A DNA stretch of 64,000 bases, taken from contig JADNYJ010000160.1 of the NCBI GenBank assembly GCA_015501075.1, forward strand, positions 23,317-87,316, given 5' to 3'. The notes beneath the pieces are model-generated. The model made no database searches. It was given only the letters and a program-made list of their open reading frames with translations, and was not told the DNA's origin. Origin of the DNA: Gymnopilus junonius. Lineage: Eukaryota > Basidiomycota > Agaricomycetes > Agaricales > Galerinaceae. Shown here one piece after another: positions 33,429 through 46,283 of this stretch; the stretch's first letter is position 1; each line of letters begins with the position of its first letter. The position numbers and the translations under genes were made by a program.

Positions 33429-34566
33429 AGAAGAATTCGTGGGGAGTCCTAAACAGAGTAGTATAGAGGTAGCTAGCAGTATTGCAACAAACTATGAGAC
33501 TTCCGAGTACAAGCCAGCTTGAAGTGTAGGAGGAAGGCCAACCTGAACATGCGACAGGCAACATGCAAGTGTAAAAATAGAACGGAAGTCCTTTGCCAAA
33601 TAAGCGTCCATAGTGCTTACTCCAAAGTCGTGAGTCACCCACTCGACCTTGTGCGCAACCACTGCCTATTACTCGATTCCAGTTCTTGTGCTAGCCTATG
33701 TTTAATGTATCGCTCAGCTGCGGGCATTTGCTATACCCTTATCCGATGGACGTGCCTATCTCCTTCGGCAATTTCAAGTACAACTTGCACATCATCAATG
33801 GTCACCAACCTGACCGTCCGTCCTGACTCCTCACACCGTCCTTTCACGTTCGAGGTCTATTGAACGTGGCTAAGATCTACCTCAAATTCTTCTAATATTA
33901 TCAGCGTGGCGAATCATGACAAAATCATGACCATGGGTGGGAACGCGTAAGTATACTGTATATACCATGAAAGCGAAGGCTGACTTTGTAATACCAGCGC
34001 ATGGGGCAGAGTGAGAGAGTAGGGAATGGCGCTTGAAAAAATCCGAAGTTATTTCTTTGACAATGGTAGCGCTGCCACTGAGAGAGCTCCTCGGTACCGC
34101 TCGAGATGCGCCGCCTGCAGCCCGGCCGGAGAAGGCTTATATTTAATTCGAATTAAAAGGCTTTTCCGCGAAAAGGCCTTGTCGCCTGCTCCCTGTTTTG
34201 ATCTCTTTCCATGTAAACATTTCGTACAAGCTCATGCTCTGTAATGGAGAGATTTTTGGTAGCAAAGAAGCCTCAAAGTTGCGTCCATGATCCGCTGAAA
34301 ACCACGTTCATGCCACATGGTTCGATCAAAGTATGGTGCCTTCGCATTATCATAGTTCATTACTATGACCACTTACCATGACCTACGTATCGAATTCTTC
34401 CTTTCGCATCACCACGTAGTCTCGCAGATTCCTCGCTTGGTTGTCCCCGTACTTTTCAACTTTCAAACCGTCCAGCTGACCCACTCAATGGTCAACCTGC
34501 ACGATTCGCTAAAATGTCGCTCGTATCCTCGGAAAATATCGCCCGTTTGTGCGGCATAGCTCGTAC
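33429..34566. other. Divergent promoter region
   Basis: Separates the beta-lactamase-like gene (-) from the xylanase (+). No supported gene is present. A near-palindrome around AATTCGAATT lies at ~34,145. Confidence 0.4.
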
Positions 34567-34574
34567 TATATAAA
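34567..34574 (+). promoter_or_regulatory. TATA box of the xylanase gene
   Basis: TATATAAA ends 48 bp before the ATG at 34,623, a typical position for a strongly inducible fungal secreted-enzyme gene. Confidence 0.65.
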
Positions 34575-34622
34575 TGTGGATACGAGCGATGAGCTCCGTA
34601 GGATACTCGCATATTCCTAGCG

Positions 34623-36390
34623 ATGTTTGATTCCAGGTCTCTGGTCGTCCTCTCTGTCTTAGCGGCTCCCGTTCTTTCCCAGCCTGCAGTCTCTCTCTTG
34701 ATTGACTTTGCAGGCTACCAAAGCACAGGCACACTCAACCTGCGCTCGACCCTCCAGAGCGTCTCTACTCGCAAGAATTCTACATTCCATTTTGGCTCCA
34801 CATACGACACCTACGATGCTGATGCCAGTTGGACCCAGAACGTTTTCAGTACTTTCTTCAACCACATAGTTGCTGAGAACGGCTGCAAGTGGGACGCGAC
34901 AGAGCCGACCCGTGGTGTCAGTTCCCTCACTGGATGTATAGGCGTGCAAACGTACGGTACCCAGAATGGCGCCACTTTCCGTGGCCACAACACCTTCTGG
35001 CACTCTCAAACTCCTGTAGGTCTATATAACTCATCAAGATTGAAGTGACTTGTTCGTGTTAATTATTATTTTTAGTCTTGGCTTCCAGGCAGCATCACTG
35101 CCAGTGACCTCGTCACCAATGTTATTCCCCAGCACGTTCAGCAGGAAATCCAGGGTTTGGGTACCGCTGTGACTTCCTGGGATGTCGTCAACGAGATTGT
35201 CGGTGACGGTGTCTCCAATGGCATGGTGAGTTATTCTGGGATTCTTAGGGTACTTTCACCTAAATGCAATGCACCACGCAGACTGCTCTTCAATGTGTAC
35301 AGAACAAAAAAGTTTGGCCCACTCAGACGTCCGATGGGTCCAGTACAGCCCTTGTGACAGATCTCTCTTTCGTCCACGCAGCGTTCACCACTGCTCTCCA
35401 ATACGCTAGCAGCAGCACCCGTCTCGCCATCAATGACTACAACACCGGCGGGTCTGATGCCAAGACCGCTTGTGTCCTTGCTGTTCTCGCAGACATCAAT
35501 GCCAACGCCGCCATTCCATACAACCGTCTCGCAGTTGGGTTCCAATCTCACATTTCGACCACCACTTTCGTCGCCAAGTCTGCTCTCTCTGCGACATTCT
35601 CCGAGCTCGCTGCTCTTGGTGCGACTGCTATGATCACAGAACTCGACATTTCTCTTCCATCAGCCACGAGCGCAAATGAGCGTTTCCAGGCTGCTATCTG
35701 GGGTGACTACCTCGATGTACGTGTTTTTTTTTTGAGATTTTAGAAAAAATTAGTTCGTCTAATTTATCTTGTAGGCTTGCCTTTATGCCTCCAACTGCAA
35801 CGAATTCATCAACTGGGATACCCGTGACGACACCTCCTGGCTTGGCACCTCTGCTGCTGGCACTCTCTTTGACTCTAGTGGTAACCCCAAGCCGGCAGCA
35901 TACGAAGTCGCTGCTCGTCTCCAGCGATACGCCTCTGGCGCCACCGAGCTCTGTGCCACCGCTCTCGGAACCTCTTCTTGCATGGCGTCCGGCCCAAGCG
36001 GAACCACCACCGTCGGTCCGACCACGACCCCGACCACGACTCCAACCACGACCCCAACAACAACGCCTCCCGTCACAACTCCCTCCCCTACTCCATCAGG
36101 CTGGTATGTGTATTTATTAACCTATGTAAGTTTTTGATTAACCGAACTCGTCGCATCTTCTAGTGCATCTGCTCTCTATAGTCAATGCGCTGGCATTGGT
36201 GAGTATACTGCCCAACGTATGTTTTTTTGGACACGGGTACTGACAACCATCGCAGGCTGGACTGGCTGCACCTCTTGCGCCGCTGGCTCTACCTGCAAAT
36301 ATTCCAACCCTTGTAAGTACCCTTTCTGGCTTATTCGCTGTCAACTTTTTCATCGTTTTTATTTCAGACTATTCCCAGTGCCTTGCCTAA
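34623..36390 (+). CDS. GH10 endo-1,4-beta-xylanase with C-terminal CBM1
   Basis: Seven exons (34623-35015, 35076-35225, 35282-35716, 35775-36103, 36164-36198, 36256-36312, 36368-36390) give 473 aa. Residues 1-19 are a signal peptide. The GH10 catalytic domain follows, with RGHNTFWHSQTPSWLPG, the acid/base Glu171 in WDVVNE and the nucleophile Glu301 in ITELDI. Next is a Thr/Pro linker (repeated PTTT). A family 1 cellulose-binding module closes the protein (YSQCAGIGWTGCTSCAAGS ... YYSQCL), spread over three small exons. It is secreted and cleaves xylan backbones while the CBM1 holds it on cellulose. All expected catalytic residues are present and the frame is intact. Confidence 0.95.
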
Positions 36391-36517
36391 GTATAAATTT
36401 GGGCTGTTATTCCGGGTGCTGGAATTATACGTAGCGTACTCAAAAATAAACGGATTCTTTTGTTTCCAAATATCCGTTCCGAGTATGTCCCGTTGAATTT
36501 CAAATTGCCTAGAACTC

Positions 36518-37257
36518 GAGGACATCTGGGATTCGAAAAGCGCGGCGCGCGACGCGGGATCAAAACGCGGCGGCAAACTCCGGAAGCTCACCTAATCACC
36601 ACTACAGCGTGCAAATGGCCTCAAAAGTGGGAGTATACAACTGAATTCTGCAAAGGCCTTCGTGTAATTAAATTTATATATCTAATTGATAGTAATCCCC
36701 AAAATATTTGAAGAAAAGTACATTCAACGTCGCATAATCAAACGAGGAAGCATAATGCTCAACTGGAAGGCAGCATCAGAGGCCCATTTGAAGTCCTCTT
36801 CTCTTAGAAATCCTCAGAGATGCAGAAGGCTATAACAGTAAATTTCTGACAGCTTCATGCCCTGCAATTATTATGCAGAGAGCAAAGACTGGGCTCGTGA
36901 ACAGTGCTTTATCCGATCACGCTCCTATTTCAAATGTGCACGTGCCAAAGCTTGCCCGCCAGACGTGCCGATGAGACAATCAAGCCAAGATCTCGCCCTC
37001 GCTTATTTCTAATATTTTCAAAATTTATTAGGTGTACACTAATTACAAGCTAGAGACGCTTTGTGGATTGTGGCAAGCCAAAAAATGGTGTAAGGCTTAC
37101 AGGCCAGCTGGGCAGTGGGCAGCGAGCTTAAAAAATAAGTCAGCCGCCTTTTCAATTTGGGGCTTTTTGGTGGGGGCGCACGTGAGGGGGTCGGGTTTTG
37201 CCGCCGCGCAAAGCGCGTCGCATCACGCGGCGCGTTTTCCGAATTCCAGATTTACTG
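36518..37257. mobile_element. hAT-like non-autonomous element
   Basis: A 740 bp element between an exact 8 bp duplication TAGAACTC (36510-36517 and 37258-37265). The ends are imperfect inverted repeats of about 30 bp sharing ATCTGG-ATTCG-AAA and GCGCGGCGCG-like blocks; inside lies GCGGCGGCAAA in both orientations. The right end reads CAGTAAATCTGG inward, a plausible hAT terminus. An 8 bp target duplication is the hAT hallmark. No transposase is encoded. It sits between the xylanase 3' end and the NUP192 promoter. Confidence 0.75.
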
Positions 37258-37462
37258 TAGAACTCAGTGGGTGAAAGTTGAAAGTGGTAAAGGGCACAGC
37301 CACATGAAATATCTAATCTTATCGGTCTACTTTGTGTGGTGTTGTTAGAACTGGAAGCCCTTGAAAGTCGCGCTCACCGCGACTTCGCCTTTAAGCAACT
37401 GTGAACCATTTCATCGAGCCCGACGGAGAGACGAACTCTGACGGCGTCGACACCTCTTTTCC

Positions 37463-40400
37463 ATGAACTCTATCCATCGCTTGCGGGACGCCCTCGTCAA
37501 TGTTCTCGCAGCACCCGACCACCATGGCGAACAGGAGCTCTTCGATGAGCTGATGGTTCAAAAACCTCGGCTGCTCAAACTTTTCGTCGTGGGACCTAGG
37601 AATAATATCGAGCAGCGGGAGATTGAGTCAGGTTGGTTGTTTACTTATTCACTTTGGAATACACATTCAATTTCTTAATAGGAAAACCAACAATCAACGG
37701 CAAATCAACAGCAGTGAATGTAGACTTCGCGCGTCAAGCTCTTTTCATCGCACAACAACTCGATTGTTCCGAGAAATATGTCGCAGAAATTCTGCACTAC
37801 GTGACCGTCGAAAACCCCAATATCAGTCCTGTCAACTCTATGGAGCTCACTATGGCCACATTTCACCAACGACGGCGTCACCTGGTTGACTCTTTACGTT
37901 TTCTGCTGGAGGCAACGGAAGCTGCTGAACTGCCGGAAGCTCCGTTGACGTACAAGAGGATAGCGAACTTTGTAAAGGGAGAGATTTTGAGGCCCCATGG
38001 AGAAGACTCATTGGCTTCGAAATTGCTCAAGGAGATTGAACAGTTGGATGGGGTGATTGCACAGGCAGATGCCGCTCGCAAGAATGCTGGGAGCAATACT
38101 GTACCACCAGGTGGCCAAGGTAGGCGATGATCTCCCCTCCATTTTGAATACAATATAATCTAATGATTGTCAGGCAATCCTTCACTTGGATATGACATCC
38201 TCAACTCACGCTATGAATCCCTAAAATACGAACGAAGATACCTCGCTATTGTTCTTACATCGGTAGCTCGAATAGGGTTCATATCACCCAATGAAGTCAA
38301 GCGCATCGTCGACTGGCTTGCTTCTAGCTCAAATCATCCCATGACATACTACCTCTTGACCGCTGTCTTCGTCTCACTCGATCCTATCGATCCCCTCAGT
38401 GCTGTAGCACAGTTGCGCGACAAGCTCGTCACTGATGGCACCCTTATTACTTTCATGACCAAAAATTTCGAACCAGCCACCAAATGGCAGGATGCCGGCC
38501 TCAAATCGACACTTTTGCTCAAGTGGACCATGTTCCTGACGGAGGCGAGGCATAATGATGCCACTTTGGAAAATCGACCTGGGTTCGGGGCGGAGGAGTT
38601 GGAGACACAGGTGTGGAATGCTGTCCAAGGGGATGCATTTTCCTACCTTGGACGTTCAGTAGTCCATATTGAAAGCAAAGACGGACATGGGCCCTCCGCC
38701 TCTTTATCAGACAACGTGGTTAGTGATTCTCAAGAGCAAAAAGAGGTCCCACCCCAGGACTTCAAGTTGGTCGTCCTGAATGGTTTTGAAACCCTGTTGC
38801 GGTCTGTCATCACCCACGCCTCTTCCGAGCTCCGGAAAATTAAACAGAGGCAAGAAGATTTAGTGTTAGCCAGTGCTCGTACGGATCGCAATAGGACTGC
38901 GTCGCGCTTCACTTCTACGCTTCCCCCAGATCCAGAGAGGCCAGGCCCTCCACCACGGCAAGATATTGCCACGTTCTATTCCTTTATTGGTCTCCTATAC
39001 AATGCCCTCCCTCCTGAGAGAGCTCTCCAATTCTGGGGTTCAAGTCCTCAATACCCTTCTTCCTCTGTATCATATCAAGAATCCCTCGAGTCCACTTCTG
39101 GTCGCCTTCCTTCCTTCCTGCAATGGGCTGTATGGTCAACATCACCACAAGATCTTACCATGATGGCTGCACTATATGACATGCTCAGCGGTTTAGCGCA
39201 TGGGCAGCAGTGCAGTGAACTGGCGTATAATTTCCTGGCGAGAGGCGGAGGAGAGGTGTTGCCTGGCAGTTCGTTGGCCGCTTCGAGTGCTACCACGCCT
39301 TCAGTATCGTGGACAGCAATTTTTGGGTTACTTGAGAGCTGGGCGACGAGTGCGTCTAACCCACGCACGCAACCTCAATTACAGACTCTTGGAGGTCTGG
39401 CACAATCATTCAACAACATTCAAAGTCTCGCCCCACCCCAGCCATCTGCGCATCAATTTGCGCTCGGCCCCAAAGACGTCCTGTTCGCTTGCTCCTTCCT
39501 CCGCCTGCTATCCACTGTCGCCAAACATTCAGTGGCTGTGCGTACGACAATCTCGGGGCATGCTCATTTCCGTGCCATTCCTACCCTCCTGAGTCTCATT
39601 CCACTTGGAGTCCCTCTGGAGTTGAAAGGTGCCATATTCGAGACTGTTGCGTCCTTCTGTGAGCCAGGAGCTGGAGCAGCCGGTGTGGAGATCTGTAAGG
39701 CCGTATGGACTCTCATGGAAAGATTTGAAGTTATCAATGTTCGTGCAGGCTCTGCGCCTGGGTTAGGTGCTGGTATAGGTAAAGGCGTGGAATTAGAATT
39801 GGAGCAAGTCGAGTCGGCCCATCGGTTGTACCCCGCCACGATACCTTTCCTCAAACTCCTGGGTGTGCTCATACATACGCCCAAGCAGATCCCACTGCAT
39901 GATCGCGCAGCGGGTACAGAACCGCTCAATACGATCCCTGATAACCTTGGACAGCCATACCGCTTACCTGGCATTGGTCCCTTCGTCTCCTTCGTCATTG
40001 ACACAGTATTTGGGAACATTCCAAATAGGGAGTACTCAAAGCCATCTGACAGGTGGAAGACCAATGACTTATGCTTGAACTTCATCGAGCGCAGTCTGGC
40101 TAGTTTCAATTTGGAGACGTTGGTGGAAGTGGGCGACGAGTCAAGTTTGAAGCCCGAGACGCTGCTTCCATTGTTCATACACCCAGGGTATGAAATTATG
40201 AAGCGCATGCTCACCAATACGCCCTTGCAGGAAATTATCTTATCGTACATCGTTGACGGGCTCGGCGGATTCGAGAAAGGTCTAGCTGATGAAGAGCCGT
40301 TTTTCAGGAATACGATCATTCGGGTGTTAAGGATTGTGCATCGGGTTTTGGAGGTGCAAGACATATTTTTGGACGTTTTCCTCCCCCTTCTGTCAGACCT

Positions 40401-43400
40401 CAACGCGTCTTCGGTTGTGGGTCAAATTCACCCAAGGTCGTATTTCACCCGATTCGACCAAGCACTGTCATTTGGGCCTCAATACATCCCAGGACTAGCA
40501 GCATACATGTCCTATCCTGCCCATGCGGAGCTCGTTCTGCTCTCAGTGAAAATCATCACCAAGCTCTCCTCATCAACTTCTCCGTCGCCCTTGGTCACGC
40601 TCATAGAGCGGAGTCAAGAGTCCGAGAGGATTCTAGGCGGCTTCACGCGGATCATGTCTTCGGAATCGACGGACAACGTTCAGCAAGCCGAGGTCTATGC
40701 GGAGGAGACGACAGGTGCTGGGGCGCCAGGGATCGATGAGCCGTTGGAGACGTTAGAGCAAGCTATAAGGCTTGCTGCGCTGGATCTGCTCATTCAAGAT
40801 ACGGATGGTAACAGACCGTATCCTAATATCGCCCATTTCTTGCTTTTTGGAGGCAAGGCGGGTCCCGGGGCCGCGACGGGAGCTGGTGAATCAACTATTC
40901 AAGACCCTCGTGCGCTTGGGGCAAAGCAGACGAGCATCCATGTTCTCCTGGAGTTGGTAAATGCTGGTGTGCCGAGGATAAGAGGAAAGAGGAAGGAAAG
41001 GGAGGTTATACAAGTTCAGCCGCTTTTCGCTACCCTTCCCGGGCTTGCGGAAAGGTGTTATCGCGTCATTTACCAGCTCTGCGTTCATCCTAGGACCTCC
41101 AATTTCGTGACGAGGTATCTCCGAACTCGAGAAGATTTTTTTGCTCGCCAAATTGCGAAAATCACCTCTATTGTGCCCGAGACGTTGCAAGATCCCCCTA
41201 TCCAGGTATTATACAGCGATGGATCAAGGGTGACGACTACAGTCTCATCGTTTACTGCCTTCCTTCGTCTAAGATCCTACATCTTCGACCTTGTCGCACT
41301 GGAACTTCACATTCTGACCAACAAGGGGCACTTCAAGGCCGTCTCTGAACTGTTGGAAATAGTCTTCGGCACGGACTTTGAATACGAGGAAGAATACGAC
41401 TTTGTCACATTCCACGAGCTCGGCCAATCACCCATGCGCATTGTCGACTTTTTACAGTCGCTGATGTTTGATTGGGCAGACAGTCTTTCAGTGCAGCCTG
41501 TCGATTTGCAGTACCTCAACCAGCTAAATCTACAGTCGTGTATTCGAAGGGACGGATCAGGGTGTGAAGTTGTGGATCGGACAGCTTTGTTGTATTTGCT
41601 TGCATCAGCTAGGAGGACTTTGTTGGCTCAAGGAAGCGTCGCTACCACAGCACAGAATGAGCAGCTCACTACAGAAATAACGTACATTTTGGAGAGTTGT
41701 GCTATCGAGAACCATCGTCGGAAGGTGTCGCATGCGAGGGTCGGGAATTTTGAGGCTTGGAGAAGGATGCTGGATCTGGCGCTGACCAAGTGCTTCGATC
41801 GATTGCCGCATGATCGTCGCGAGAACATGCTTTTCGATCTCTTGCATGTTCTCCCCGCTGCTTTGCGCTCTAGCAACATCGAGGAGTCGACAGCTGTGCT
41901 GCTATCTGAAACACTGTTGTCTTTAATCACCAAGCTGCGGGAAGATCGCCAACATCAACTCATACTTCAATCTACAGGAGGAGATCCCCAGTCAGGGTCG
42001 TTGCCTGCTGAAAGGTTGTATCACATTCTGCGCCACGCCCTGGAGAGCATCTTGGATAATAACCGCGTCGAACTCGTGCGTGGCAACATCTATGCAGCAC
42101 TCATCAACTTCCTTCACCTTATCCGATCCACACCAACTACAACGACCATCTCAGAAGCTGAAGTCAATCCGTTTGCTGCATCCTTGGGCTTGTCCACTAT
42201 GAGGGACAGTATATCAAGAGGACAGAGTCCATCGCTTAGTCCAAGTGAACACCAAGGCAGCCCAAATGCCATTCTTGAGTTGGGATGTCTGGCAGTCATG
42301 AAGCCGGCCATGGAAAGGCTGGTTACGACAATTTCGAGAGATGCAATTGATGGGACGGAAGTTTGGAAGACGGTTGCGTTCATGTTGCTGGATGCTATTG
42401 TGCAGCTCTCTAGCCTAGAAAAGCCGCATATAGTCCTGTCTGCTTTGAACCGGCACGGTATCCTGCCCAACTTCGTTCGGAGCATCAAAGATTCAGATTC
42501 GCGGCTCCAGGACGTCCTTAAACCGGATCCTGGTAGGTCATTTTTTGAATTATACCTCTTGGTTATGGAAACTGACTATCTCATCCAGATGACCTTAACG
42601 CGCTTTACGTGTACGAATCCAAGATGTCTCTGTTCGTCAGAATGGCGCAAACACGTTCTGGGGCCGAACGCCTTCTTGAAGCTCAGCTGCTCCCCATTCT
42701 GGCGCAGTGCGACTACATTGATACAACACCTGAAGCCGACCAATCTTTCATAGGTGTGTTCTTGCCGCTGCAGTGCTCATATTCTTTGCTTAACTTACAA
42801 CATTTTTTTTCTAGATCAAAACTCTTTCCTCCCCTCTGCAATACAAAGATACCATCAATTGTTCATGCCAGCTCTGCAGGTAGTAGATGCCATGCTGGCA
42901 ACTCTTGGAAGCAAACACTTGACTGCGACACAGCAGGTACGCGTATTGGTTTGCTTTTAACTCTATTTCATGATGTTCAACGTTCGATTGTCCATAGGCT
43001 CTGGAATTCTTATCAAATCACGGATCAACTATCGCCATTCTTCTTAAAAATGAAGAAGAGCACGTTATCTTACCCATTGTAGAAGAGATCCATCTCGTCG
43101 TGACCCTCTGCGTCAATATCCTCCCGTCTGTCCCTAAAACTGAAGTTGTACGTGACTGCTTGCCAGTTCACAGACCTTGTGATGGATGTTCTTTATTTGC
43201 AGTTGACACCAAATTCTGGTTTCGGAGCCATCCATCATGCAATCCTTGGCCTCTCTACCAGATATCTTGGACGTTGGAAGGCATTTGCTCATGTCGTCCC
43301 CGTATCTGAGTCAGATGTACAACTGAATAAAGCATATGCGTTTGGTATGTTATCCTTCCACCTTAGATAAACGTGGAGGTTGCCTTTTTGACATGTCGTC

Positions 43401-44468
43401 CTTTTCATTCAGGCTTTGGAACACAGTCCAAATTTGACGTGAAAGTGCAAAAGAAGGAGAGGCTGCTACGCAAGAGCCTCATCTCATACCTTGGGGTCGC
43501 CAGTGAATTCACAGGTAGCTACAGGATTTTCATCGATTTCTAAAGCATGGCTGACAATTGCTTCAGAACCCGAAATCACACTTGTACTCTCTCCAGTAAC
43601 CAACACCGCTCGTGATGGTGAAAGAATGGCTCATTTCACAAGTATGTACTCAACGCTAGGGCAGTCTTCAATTTGGGCTAATAACTACTGTCACAGTCAC
43701 GGTACCGACAGTTGGCGATGCTCTCATTGCTCTGGACGATCTCTGCAATGAGCTGGCCAACACTCTCAAACACATTTCAGATATCGGAGCAGAATTGGCC
43801 AACAAGGATCATATAGGGCTAGAAAACGCGCAAGAGGTAACAAATCTTCACTGTCCACGTCATCACATCCATTCATCACATTTTTTGTTCAGGTCCTGCG
43901 TGACATTGACCCATCCTTCCTCCGCGAACTTGAGCTCGACCAAAAACGCACGCTGCTCAGCCAGGAATTAGAGAGGATCCGGGTACAAGCTAAGAGTGAA
44001 GCCAAGGTCCTTCTAGACACGCTCGAGATGCTGCTCTTGCTTGTGTGGCGTCATGTTGAGTACTACGCCGAGCCGCAGCATATGAACGTGCCGCCTGCAA
44101 AAGCAACGATGACGAATGCCATGCGGCTTTTGGCTACGGCGGAGCCAGAGGTGTTTAGAACTGAGGTGGCGGGGAAGATCCAACCTGCGTTGCAAAGGCT
44201 GTCGAGTTTGGAGCTGGTTAGTTGCTCTGCTTCTGATCGTTTTGTTCTTTGGCTGATGAAGCATTGACTGCATTTTTTTTTGCGTTTGCAGGATGCTGAG
44301 TCGTTCGGGAGAGAATGGCAGGATAACCAAGGATATCTGCAGATCATGTGTAGGCGGTTGCGAGATAGCGTGGGGTTGCATGATGACTCGATGGGGAAAC
44401 CCAGCACTAGGAGGCTAACAGGCCAGTACAAAAACCGGGATTTAATTCCAGACGATCTTTTTACATAG
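37463..44468 (+). CDS. NUP192: Nucleoporin Nup192/Nup205 (inner ring of the nuclear pore)
   Basis: Twelve exons (37463-37631, 37682-38119, 38174-42532, 42589-42753, 42815-42936, 42998-43147, 43203-43344, 43413-43514, 43567-43641, 43697-43836, 43893-44216, 44292-44468) give 2,120 aa in a single frame. The 4.4 kb third exon holds most of the alpha-solenoid. The length and all-helical character fit the Nup192/Nup205 family (PF11894), for example human Nup205 at ~2,000 aa. Recognisable phrases include PMTYYLLTAVFVSLDP near the N-terminus and DFVTFHELGQSPMRIVDFLQ in the middle. Nup192 is a scaffold subunit of the inner pore ring and binds Nic96 and Nup53-type partners. Its 3' end converges with SFT2, with 233 bp between stop codons. 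Single copy here, with no sign of decay. Confidence 0.88.
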
Positions 44469-44701
44469 TTCTAGATGTTGTATTACTTTACTGCGTGGAC
44501 GGAGACGTTTTATATGACCCCGTTGCTGGCGTAATTGCCTCTTTTCTTTTCTCTGATTTCTCATCTGCGTAAGCTCAGCCCAGAAAAAGCAATCCAAAAT
44601 AAATAAGTATTATAATGTGCACACCGTGGAATTGCGAAAGGGTAAGAAGGTAGGTCATCATCATAAAGAACGTAATAGGTTGGCTTCAGGTGGATTTGCT
44701 G

Positions 44702-45770
44702 TCATCGAGGTAAAAGGCTTCCTGCTCCACGGAGTGCCAGCGAACCCCCCAGGCGCAGTGTTTGTGTGCCTCCTGGGAAATAGGCCAGGACGTAGGCTAC
44801 GAGGGCAATAACCTGTTTCGTTGGTTGTCGTCAGTGGCGTGTGGAGAAGGAGGAAGAGGGCAATAAGCGTAAGAAAAGGACTGACTTGTACAGCTCCGGC
44901 CAGCAGAGAACCTAGGTATGAATGCGCCTGTAGGGTTTAATTTGATTAGGCGAAGAACAATTGAAGGTAGGGAAATAGACGCACCCCTAGCGAGAAATAT
45001 AGTGTGAGCCCCAAACTCCCAAAGTACACAGCTGAGAAAGGTAGTCGTTCTCTCGAAACCAGGTGTTTAAGGTGGTTTATGGGTCCGATTAGGACTGCGA
45101 AGCTAGAGGAAGATGCGAGGAAGCAGAGTTAGCCTGGAGTGTGGAGATGGGGCGGACAATGCGCTTAGGGGAGTGACTCACCCGAACATGACGAGTATGC
45201 TGCCCAGACTGCGCAATAAAATAAAATAAAGAAGAATTTGCCAAGGATTGTTAGGTGCTTGGTGACGTATTTGGGGGGAGAGGATAGTTTATGCACCTGA
45301 ATGATAAAGCGAACTTGGCTGGTCTGAAATCAAGGAGAATTGAACTGTAAGTTTAGGCCGAGAGTTATGAGGTGAGGTTGCTTGCTTACTTTACAACAAT
45401 AAGTGGTAATGTTATAAACGCGACGAAGAAGCAGATTGCTGCGCCTATTAAACATCCTCCAAAGCCTAGTAACCTGTAAGTTAATGAGCACGGAGAAGTC
45501 AGCTTTCACTGTCCAAACATCCTAGGGACCTCCCTAATAAAACAAGACTGACCTCTCCCATCTTGACAGCGCAAACCAAGCCTCCTCCTCATTCGATTGT
45601 TCACTCGACCTCAGTGGTATATAATCTCCTGCGACCGCGTTGTAAAACCTGGAGAAAGGGTTGCCTTGGGGCACCTGTGCTGTTGGCTGTGAGTCATCTG
45701 TGTTTCCTCGAGCCCAGCGGAATTGAGAGAGGTTGGCGCGAAAGTTCTGTTCGGTCGATGCTGGCGGCAT
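44702..45770 (-). CDS. SFT2: Sft2/Got1-type vesicle transport protein
   Basis: Seven exons (45770-45553, 45473-45390, 45323-45297, 45208-45182, 45102-44985, 44927-44886, 44812-44702) give 208 aa. The N-terminal ~70 residues are cytosolic (FRANLSQFRWARG). Four hydrophobic helices follow: CLIGAAICFFVAFITLP, the PAKFAL...GSILVMFGF region, SAVYFGSLGLTLYFSLG, and SLLAGAVQVIALVAY. The conserved Sft2 phrases GPINHLKHLVSRERLPF and the C-terminal ALRGAGSLLPR are present. Sft2 acts at the Golgi in fusion of endosome-derived vesicles. Exons 3 and 4 are only 27 bp each, yet splice signals and frame fit. A broken copy of its 5' half lies at 305-657. Confidence 0.85.
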
Positions 45771-46283
45771 GACTTCAAGCAGTGTAATGATGTAAACAAC
45801 CACAAATTCCACTTTACTCCGAACATCGACCACACCGTGCCTTGGCTTTTTTTTGGAAGATAACTCTCAGACTTGAGCGAACAGCTAATTGACGCTTCAG
45901 CACCCGCTTGTGTTGTTTGGGGAGACACTTCGCCTTAGCTCCTGTACTTTGAATACTTTTTGGCGGCAACTTGACGGCCCTTTGTCAGCCTTCTGTGGTT
46001 TTGTGGAATTCGGGCTTGCTATCAATTAAAAAGGGAGCTCCTCCAGTCATAACGTGGTCGTTTTCTGCTCCTCATCGCTCAGTTTACTCCCCTCTCATCT
46101 ACTGGAACTTTGGCCAGTCATTTGATACTTTAAAAAGGGCCTTGGTAGATCTCCTCGAGACATAAAATTGTATTTTTCCCCATTTTGCAGTACAGATTCA
46201 ATTGACCGCGATATCGGCCAATGCGCCCTCCTCTCTGAATTTCCCTCCTTCAAACCTCATTCCTTCTCAGCTTCCTCGAACAC

